A stretch of 64,000 nt of DNA from Phytomonas francai (Eukaryota > Euglenozoa > Kinetoplastea > Trypanosomatida > Trypanosomatidae), in contig MJCC01000002.1 in NCBI GenBank assembly GCA_001766655.1, forward strand, positions 1,538,157-1,602,156, given 5' to 3'. This document shows positions 57,109-64,000 of the stretch, one piece after another. Each line of letters opens with the position of its first letter. Within the stretch, counting starts at the first letter, position 1. The translations under genes and the position numbers were made by a program. The notes beneath the pieces were generated by a model. That model had not been told where the DNA came from. It made no database searches and saw nothing but the letters and a program-made list of their open reading frames with translations.

Positions 57109-57993
57109 CTAGCTGGACACTGACTTCTTAACTGTGCGATAAACCCCAACAACCACAGCGTGATCCCTCTCAAAAGGCTCCAATGAGACTTGCTCCAAGG
57201 GTTTAAGCTTATCCTTCTTCATCTTATTAATCTCTGAAGCGAAAACTACAGGTGCCGCGAGAGTTGAGTCAATGCAATTAGCCTTAATCGAAATGACGTA
57301 GTGTCCACCATTTTGGAGAAAAGCCTGAGCATTCAAAGCTAGAATGCGTGCCTGATCAGGTTGCGCCACATCCATGAAAATGCAATCCACCATTGGCACC
57401 AACATCCGATACTTCATTGGATAGCGCGCATCTTCGATGATGGGAACAATGTTCGGACGACGCTTCGACATCTCAACAAGATCGCGGCCGACACGGTGAG
57501 AAAATTCAACAGCGTATACCATTCCCTCCGGACCAACCAGGTCACTTACGTGGCTAACGGTCGTCCCACTAGCGCCGCCGAGATATAGCACCTTTGAACC
57601 TGGGCCCATGTGAATGGAACTAACGCCAGCGTATATAGCAGAAGCCAATTTTGAGCGGTACGGGTTCCACAGGCGGTACTCCTTCTTCTCCTCACCTTGA
57701 GACGCCCCGAGCTCTATGCGTTTTTCACCGTAGACAGAAATCCCCGGAACCATGTTAAGGGTGCAAATGGAATCAGCCTTTCCTTTGGAGATGAAAACGC
57801 CTGGATGAAGCATATGAGGAGTCACAACAACCTTGCTACCCACATCACGGCCCCCACGACCTCCTCCGCGACCTCCTCCGCGGCCTCCCCCGCGACCTCT
57901 TCCACGGCCTCCACGATCACCTCCGCGACCTCCTCCGCGACCTCCGCCACGTCCTCCGCGATCACCTCCGCGTCCTCTAAATCCACCGCGCAT
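57109..57993 (-). CDS. NOP1: Fibrillarin (NOP1), box C/D snoRNP 2'-O-methyltransferase
   Basis: 294 residues from ATG 57993. An N-terminal GAR domain (residues 2-50) is made of RGG and GRGGG repeats. The methyltransferase has AdoMet motif [21 protein letters not shown], then [59 protein letters not shown] and [15 protein letters not shown], near-identical in order to animal fibrillarin. It methylates rRNA guided by C/D snoRNAs in the nucleolus, an unusually heavy modification load in trypanosomes. The GAR repeats give the locus a GC-rich, repetitive start, which produces long plus-strand shadow frames that are not genes. Confidence 0.95.
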   Translation of the reverse strand: MRGGFRGRGGDRGGRGGGRGGGRGGDRGGRGRGRGGGRGGGRGGGRGGRDVGSKVVVTPHMLHPGVFISKGKADSICTLNMVPGISVYGEKRIELGASQGEEKKEYRLWNPYRSKLASAIYAGVSSIHMGPGSKVLYLGGASGTTVSHVSDLVGPEGMVYAVEFSHRVGRDLVEMSKRRPNIVPIIEDARYPMKYRMLVPMVDCIFMDVAQPDQARILALNAQAFLQNGGHYVISIKANCIDSTLAAPVVFASEINKMKKDKLKPLEQVSLEPFERDHAVVVGVYRTVKKSVSS

Positions 57994-58695
57994 ATTTAAA
58001 CTTTTGTTTTTGTTTTTAAAAAGACGGTGTAGTTAGATTCTTGTGTATTTTTTCAAAAAAGACTAGATAAGCAGCAATATTTATACACATATTAAATTTC
58101 CACCAATTACTAAGCATTCTCTAAATGAAATATTAATAATAATAATAATAATAATATACGTCAGCAGTAGTATTAGCATTACATTGGTGAGAAAATGATT
58201 CCTATTCCCAAAGTTTTGGGCTTATCTTTAAAATCTTTAAAAAAAATAGAATAAAAAAAATACAATTAGTATTTTCGTTTTTATTGTTGTTCTTGTTTTA
58301 TTGAGAAAACGTATGTAAAATTAGACTAATCTTCGCTGTGTACCTGCTAGAGTCAACTGAACCATGTGGTTGTACCTTTTGTTTGTAAAGTTGGTGTCTT
58401 GTTTCTTCCCATCGCATCTAATCTATACACATGCCCATATCTTCAATATTTATCGTGGAGAACATTATGACTCCAACTAAATGGCATATTTTTAATAAAT
58501 ATGTAAAAAACTTCAAAATAGCAGACACGTATTTTGGAGTCAATAAATGTTTTTCGGCAGAAGTTTTAAAAAAAAGACCTACAAACTTTTTATTAAAGTA
58601 AGACAAAGGAAATAATTTTTACTTTGTAGTATGTGTAACCTACACATAACTCAGAATACAGCACCTTGCCAATAATAAAAAAATCAGTGATCCCT
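57994..58695. other. Intergenic, AT-rich with AAT repeat
   Basis: Fibrillarin leader, with an AAT/TAA triplet run at about 58131-58155. No intact gene is seen before the eL36 relic. Confidence 0.45.
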
Positions 58696-59000
58696 CTACG
58701 AAATATTGCGCAGTACTTCCTCCGTTTTGGGTCGCTTTTTCTTCACAGAAGTAAAATTTCCAAGACGCTTTCTACATAACTTTGACGCACGCTTCTCCTA
58801 CGAATAAAAAAGAGCTCCTACACACGATTTTTGGATGGATAATAATCAACAAGATTTGCTATGATAATTCGCAGAACTCGAAGCTTTTTGTGGGGTAGAG
58901 CGTAACCATCATTTGAAGAAAACTAAAGTGACCACTGAATTATTAAGTGATCCTTATTGAAGCCTACAATGATCCCAGTGCGAGCTAGAGGGGCTGACAT
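58696..59000 (-). pseudogene. Decayed ribosomal protein eL36
   Basis: ATG 59000 opens MSAPLARTGIIVGFNK, the eL36 N-terminus of trypanosomatids as I recall it. The same frame meets stop TAG at 58923-58925, then continues with HKKLRVLRIIIANLVDYYPS (where intact eL36 reads KKVKFVR...VREVxGFAPYE), a second TAG at 58818-58820 in place of the Met of MELL, then ELFFIR. After a 2-base frameshift (58798-58799) it resumes with EKRASKLCRKRLG and KKKRPKTEEVL, matching DKRALKxxKKRLGT and AKxKREEM, and stops at 58696-58698. Two stops plus one frameshift over about 100 codons mean it cannot encode eL36. An intact copy is expected elsewhere. Confidence 0.8.
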
Positions 59001-59294
59001 TTTGCCTAACTTACTTAAAAGAGGCGGGGGAAAAAAATAGCACACAAAGAGTAAAGCTGTATCAATGTAGATTTTGTAAATATCAGCGGTTTTTTTTTTA
59101 AGCAACAAAATCCTATTATATGCATATGAGTATATATAGATACATCAAAATATACACGCTATAAAACTTATTTTGCGAAATTGCTCACATGCGGAAAGAC
59201 TAGAAAGATAAAATAACTTAAGCAATGAGGATAAGTTGTCTTGAATTTTTGATTTCCTATTATATTCGATATTGGTTCACCATGTTTTTAACCC
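59001..59294. other. Spacer between eL36 relic and Aat-like gene
   Basis: AT-rich, no gene. A frame open upstream of the relic ATG is AT-driven. Confidence 0.4.
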
Positions 59295-60356
59295 TTAATG
59301 TTTGGCGCTATCCCTCAGAATATCTCCCACATTTTTCCCTTTTTGAAGCTCTAAAAGAAATTCGTTAGTTTTTTTGCCATCAAATATGCTGTATTGTCTG
59401 CGATGCTTCATCATTTGAATCCACTCCTCTCTTTTAATTTCCACACACCCTAACAAAGAATTTTTGTAATCTAACAGCATCCCAAGATCCCACACCTTGC
59501 AGCCAAGATCGTGTAAAATACAACCAGTAACTGCAAGCTGTAGCTTACCTGCACCGCTAACACAATAGGCACCCGTTGCTGAAGTATAAATGTCACCAAC
59601 AATGTAGCCGATTTCTGCCGCGACTAAATCACCTTCTTTCACCTCATTGGAGCTAGAGACCGGCGACGGTCTCGAATCATTTTGGTACTTGTGTCGCCGC
59701 ACGGCAATTACTACTATTTTAGACTCAAAATTTTCTTCATGAAACAGGATGTAGAAAAAGCATTTACGCAAAGCTTTGCAGAGCCAATTCTCTCCATGTT
59801 GCTGACGTATTAGGCTAAACACATCCACTAGATCCTCTTTTCTATTCACAAAAATGTCAAAACAGGGGCTACGCGAAACATCGTTCGTTGGCTTAAGGAA
59901 CTTTTTAGAAATATTTAGTTTCTCTACCTGAAACACACCTTTATTGTCATCGCATAGTGGAAAATATTTAATTCCATTTCTTATTAGAAAAGCCTTCGCC
60001 GTTGCACAGACCAAGCGTACTTGGTGTAACTTGGGTGAAAAGAGAAAATTATCGCCGCCTATGTTTATTGTCAGTGGAAAAATACCTCTAACGATGCAAG
60101 CATCAACTAATTTCGGATCAAACAGTTGTGAAAATGCAAATTCTTTCCCATTAGTCAGTCTTTGGGGAAGCGTGTCAAGATCATCAATACAATTTACTGG
60201 TGGAAACGAAACTGATAAATATTCAATGCCCTCTCTTCTCAATAATAGTTGAGTTCTCGAATCATTCCCGCGTTCTACCTCTTCAAGCTCTTTTTGTATA
60301 ATATTCCTTGCATCACTATGAGAATTAAAATGATCCACAATAAATTTAAAACCCAT
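59295..60356 (-). CDS. Leucyl/phenylalanyl-tRNA-protein transferase (Aat)-like
   Basis: 353 residues from ATG 60356, longer than bacterial Aat (about 235). Family landmarks are in order: FAFSQLFDPKLVDACIVRGIFPL with NFLFSPKLHQVRL (bacterial ...LL.AYxxGIFPW...WWSPxxR), a short region RNGIKYFPLCDD, the core HGENWLCKALRKCFFYI, AAEIGYIVGDIYTSATGAYC (bacterial GGLYGVxxGxxFxGESMFS) and HDLGCKVWDLGMLLDYKNSLLG (bacterial GFxLIDCQ...HLxSLGA). An extra ~60 residues sit in the middle (a VFSLIRQQ region and an Asn/Ser-rich loop). Bacterial Aat adds Leu or Phe to N-terminal Arg/Lys to create an N-degron. Eukaryotic members are scattered and their substrates are unknown to me. It is the first gene of the array on the transcribed strand. 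Confidence 0.65.
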   Translation of the reverse strand: MGFKFIVDHFNSHSDARNIIQKELEEVERGNDSRTQLLLRREGIEYLSVSFPPVNCIDDLDTLPQRLTNGKEFAFSQLFDPKLVDACIVRGIFPLTINIGGDNFLFSPKLHQVRLVCATAKAFLIRNGIKYFPLCDDNKGVFQVEKLNISKKFLKPTNDVSRSPCFDIFVNRKEDLVDVFSLIRQQHGENWLCKALRKCFFYILFHEENFESKIVVIAVRRHKYQNDSRPSPVSSSNEVKEGDLVAAEIGYIVGDIYTSATGAYCVSGAGKLQLAVTGCILHDLGCKVWDLGMLLDYKNSLLGCVEIKREEWIQMMKHRRQYSIFDGKKTNEFLLELQKGKNVGDILRDSAKH

Positions 60357-61380
60357 TTTAAGTGTTTAATGAGCCTTTGAATAGAAGATAAATTAGTTTC
60401 GTAAATTTTTCTAATTTCGTTTAAATAATAAACGTATTAAATAATAGTAATAATAATAAGCTTTGATAAAAATATATAAATAATGCTTTAAAAATAATCT
60501 TAAAACTTCGAAAAAAAATACTGACCGCTATCACGTTTAAGAAAAAAATGCATACGCTTCTATCATACACATATACGACACCATGAAGAAATCCCGTTAA
60601 ATTTACCAGAGAATAATGGCTGGAAATTGAAACTAATTCTTTTTTGACGCATACACGGATTCCACATGCTGAGACCGAGTCCAGATAGAACCTCACTTAA
60701 TTTCAAAGAAAGAAGGAAAACCGATGTGACGAAAAAAACTTGCAAACTCCCCGGCACCCTAACTAGGTGATTTAAAAAAAATGGCATCCCATTTTAATCG
60801 AAAAATTATACCCGCTTCGAATCCCACGAAATTTGTTTTATTAGCCTGGTCAACCACCAAAAGGCGTAAAACGCCCACTCGAAAAGGGATCGGAAGCCCG
60901 GTGGTCGACAGCCCCCTTCGGTGGTGGTGGGGGGGGACTTGGGTGAAGAGGGCCCCTTGAACGCGGATCCAGCCGATTAGCGGGGCGCATTATAGGTTAT
61001 TACAGTAAAACTAACCAACAGTAATATAAATATTTCCCCATCGTGGAAGCCCCATTCAGTATTACCAAAATTATTATTATTATTTAAGGCGCCGCAAAAA
61101 GGGACGACGCGCTGGCCCATAATGACACCAGGCCCCGCCGCGCTAAAAAAAAAAAACGGCTACATCCATGAACAATTTGTTTCACCTTATTTTTAATTCC
61201 CTGTACGACCCATACCGTTTTTCAGGGCGTGGCACACCAATACCTTTAGAAGGGGAAAGGGCGTGGAGACCGGGAAATGAAGGGAGTTTTAAGGAACGGA
61301 TATGCCAACAACTGACCACCCATACCCTCTTTTTGGGATAGCCACTCGCCTAAAATGCGTCTCTGGCTTTCAAATATTTC

Positions 61381-61722
61381 CTATTGTTTTCTTCTAAATT
61401 GGGAAACAAAACGCGCCCCACATAGCGCAGAAGGCGTTTTAACACGCTCGCCTTGCGGAACCATTTTTTGGAAATAGGCATGTGGTTTTGGATTTGGAAA
61501 TAACCTCGGATCCCCCCCCATAAACCCATTTATCCAAGAATCAATGGCTTTATTCTTGCGCGTATATGGAAACACTCCGCCCCTCTTCCCTAAGCCAAAA
61601 CCAAAATAAACACCACACAATGTCTTTTTTCTACGGTCAGCCATCCGCCATATATGAATATAATTCTTGTTGGTTGTAATTTGATACATCCCCCCCTTTG
61701 GGTGGAGACCATGTGTAAACAT
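61381..61722 (-). CDS. Possible 113-codon frame, unsupported
   Basis: Open from ATG 61722, rich in Gly/Lys/Phe (GVYFGFGLGKRGG). No family is recognised and the region is of doubtful quality. Listed only so that it is not lost; more likely not a gene. Confidence 0.15.
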   Translation of the reverse strand: MFTHGLHPKGGMYQITTNKNYIHIWRMADRRKKTLCGVYFGFGLGKRGGVFPYTRKNKAIDSWINGFMGGDPRLFPNPKPHAYFQKMVPQGERVKTPSALCGARFVSQFRRKQ

Positions 61723-63308
61723 ATAAAATTCATGTTTTTTAAAGACCCATTGTCAATTTAAATCTTCCAAGGGGATACCCCCCCCCCTCAGCGTTTTTTT
61801 TTTGAGTGGTAAAACTTCCAGAAGGCAATGTTAAATATGAATTAGTTCATTTAAACTACATACGATATATTTATAAGAAACACAATTAAATAAAGTAAAC
61901 CCGACATTTTTATTTGGCATTGATGATGTCAGACGCATTGGCTCCTCGGGGAAAGCCCCCCACACACGTATGACGTTGGTTCGGAAGTAAAATTGAAAAA
62001 CAGGTATAAAAAGTACGTCCGCCCTGTACTAAAAAATATTGTATCTTAAAATTATATTTATTTATATTTATTAGATGTAAAAGGGCGTTTTTGATTGAAT
62101 ATGGGTTCGATATCCCCCGCGAGAAGTGATTGGGGAAAATTCGGAGATGAAAAAAACTAGAATCTGCGCTCGCAAATGGGAATTCGTAATGTGGAAGTTT
62201 TATCCTGATTATTAATAGAAGGTTTTATCTTTTAATAGGCATTTATATAAAAAATCACTACCACATGCCTATTCACTATAAGCGTGGATTGCAGTGGGCG
62301 CGTTTTTTTATTCAGAAATATCCCACGAACATATGCATCGCCACGGCCCACCCCACCAGCGGAAATATTAACGCAAGCGGCAAATGATTGTAAATTGTTA
62401 TAGCAAATAATCCTATTCCATTATTATTATTTCTATTTTTATTTTTATAAATTTTGATATTTGTCCATCAATACTTGTTTAGCATGGGGGAGGCTGAAAC
62501 CCGTGGGTGCATAGCATGGCTCTGAACAATAAAATGATATTCTGTTTTTTAATAAGAATTTTATATTATAATGTTCTCTTATTATTTAATAATAATTGAA
62601 AAAAATTATAATTTATGTTTTTATGCATTAAAGTGCCATTTCTGTGATGGTTTATATTTTACCAAACCATTCGACATAAAATTAGTGTTTTCCCATCCAA
62701 TTGGCGTCAGTTCAAATTAAAGTTGAATTTTGGATTTACAAAGGGTACCTTTTTGCTTTTAAGTGTACAAAAAAGGCGAATATAGATTAAATATTATTGA
62801 TTACGATATTTGTGTTTAAATCATTTTCTAATCCAAGATAGTTTAGCATATATTAATAAATAGCGATTATAATAATCCCCCGGCGCCCACCCCAACACTC
62901 CCCAATCCGAGGCATGACCTCACAATTAATATACTGGATCTAAGTATTTTACGGAAGAATAAAGTGTGAGATAGATTGTACATAAACCCATATTTCAATA
63001 ATAAATCGTTTAAGCCCATTTTTTGATAGTAGGATGACTGGCATGGGCAAATGGAGGGGGGGGGGGGAGGAATGGCCCACACGTTCTTAGGAAATGCGCA
63101 TACTTTTATCAGGAAGACGTGGCGACCAAATTTATGAATACATGTAAAATTATTTAGCATATTAATTCCGTAAAAATATGAAATTTCATGTTTTATTTGT
63201 ATTTTATGTTGAATATTCTAAGGGTGACCGGCGGGTTCCACAACTTTACGATAGCGCTACTCAAACTCATACTCATCATACCATTCATATATTTTAAAGT
63301 TTTTGTCA

Positions 63309-63310
<2 letters not shown>

Positions 63311-63349
<39 letters not shown>
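63311..63349. repeat. (AT)n microsatellite
   Basis: About 39 bases of uninterrupted alternating AT, the longest in the window. Confidence 0.95.
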
Positions 63350-63350
<1 letters not shown>

Positions 63351-64000
63351 ATATTAATAATAAAATGTAGAACATTTAATTATTATTTTCACATGAATTC
63401 CCGGTGGATGGGGCTTTATATTGCCAGTGCGCCGGGCATTGTGTTTGGGAAAGGAATCCCATCAAAAGGACACAGGGCCCATATGAAAATAAAATAAAAT
63501 TCCAATTAAAGGCGTATAATTTGAAGTATAACAACTTAAGTGCGCTCTTTTCCAAAGATACCCATTTTTTCTGAAGAGTGTCATATTCATTTGATAGTGT
63601 AGATCTCTTTTGTGGTGGCGCTGGGAGGGGGGGGATGATTAAGCAAGGGGTTTGGAATAGGTAAAGGAATAATACCGACAATATAAAAATAAGTTGATGA
63701 AAATATGCTTAAATCTGACTGAAACAATGGTGTTAAAGCGAAAAACCGAAAATTGACATAAAGAATCTTCGGTCGAATGATTTAAAAGGGTTGGGATCTA
63801 ATGGTAAATAAAATTTCATCGGCAGAATATTATATAAAAAACTCAGCAAGTACAGGAAAAAAAAATTCACGGAATTCATATACTTATACATGTAAATAAT
63901 GTCTTATAGCAGCATATTCCCGCCAAGGATGGCTTAGTTTCACTTCGAATCCTTCTAGAACTATTTCAACCGAATGGCTGCGTGTGTGGGTGGGGGGGGG

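Larger units (their letters stand above)
60357..64000. other. No supported gene; transcription-start region or poor contig end
   Basis: About 3.6 kb. From about 60.85 kb the texture changes: many G8-G12 and C8-C9 runs (60930, 61504, 61690, 61778, 63056-63067, 63627 and the last 10 bases), short AT stretches and an (AT)n run at 63311-63349. The best frame, 61381-61722 minus (113 codons with an ATG), has no recognised family. The final bases end in a G run. If real, this upstream flank of the whole minus-strand array may be the strand-switch/transcription-start region. Confidence 0.5.

Noticed and set aside
57697..58036. Long plus-strand frames opposite fibrillarin (Ser/Ala/Thr-rich and Pro/Arg-rich)
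   Set aside because: They are antisense shadows of the RGG repeats of the GAR domain; low-complexity composition is imposed by the real gene.
58696..59000. Stop-codon reassignment as explanation for the broken eL36 frame
   Set aside because: All other genes terminate normally and run long without internal stops; the eL36 copy also has a frameshift.
1..64000. CRISPR arrays, phage, insertion sequences or retroelement ORFs
   Set aside because: No spaced direct repeats, integrase, transposase or reverse transcriptase motifs were seen in either strand's frames.

Overview
The window reads as nuclear DNA of a kinetoplastid, most likely a trypanosomatid of the Trypanosoma type. Every supportable protein gene lies head to tail on the minus strand, none needs an intron, intergenic DNA is AT-rich with (AT)n microsatellites and homopolymers, and several starts sit just behind a polypyrimidine tract plus AG, the hallmark of spliced-leader trans-splicing. 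Gene content agrees: a Bub1-like kinetochore pseudokinase resembling KKT14, a bromodomain factor, a PEX22-like glycosome/peroxisome protein, and a run SCS-beta / bromodomain factor / Obg / MTR4 / RRP41 that I recall (unchecked) as neighbours on T. brucei chromosome 10. An AP-2 mu-like gene argues against an African trypanosome, because that lineage lacks AP-2. The species cannot be fixed from the sequence alone.

Layout in transcription order (right to left). 60.4-64 kb has no convincing gene, carries many G/C runs, and is either a transcription-start/strand-switch region or a poor-quality contig end. Then come a leucyl/phenylalanyl-tRNA-protein transferase-like gene, a decayed eL36 ribosomal protein copy, fibrillarin, a cullin, PEX22-like, SF3B6 (p14), AP-2 mu, RRP41, MTR4, Obg GTPase, the bromodomain factor, succinyl-CoA synthetase beta, an HRD1-like RING protein, PHF5A, a mitoribosomal-type protein, a 77-residue unknown, an MCM8-like ATPase, CFAP65, two identical eS24 genes, a SPRY protein, a 1117-residue protein built of four phytochelatin-synthase-like units, the PRP22/DHX8 helicase, a four-span membrane protein, a degenerate MoxR/Mg-chelatase-like AAA+ protein, the KKT14-like protein and a 2128-residue protein of six NDK-like units.

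Themes: RNA processing is rich here (PRP22, PHF5A, SF3B6, MTR4 next to RRP41, fibrillarin), but in kinetoplastids neighbours in a polycistronic unit are usually not functionally linked, so this is not evidence of one system. The most unusual material is a set of large proteins made from tandem or lone degenerate enzyme folds (NDK-like x6, PCS-like x4, a Bub1-like pseudokinase, a MoxR-like ATPase without a visible P-loop), plus a bacterial-type N-degron aminoacyl transferase in a eukaryote. All domain calls were made by eye from protein sequence; no search was run.
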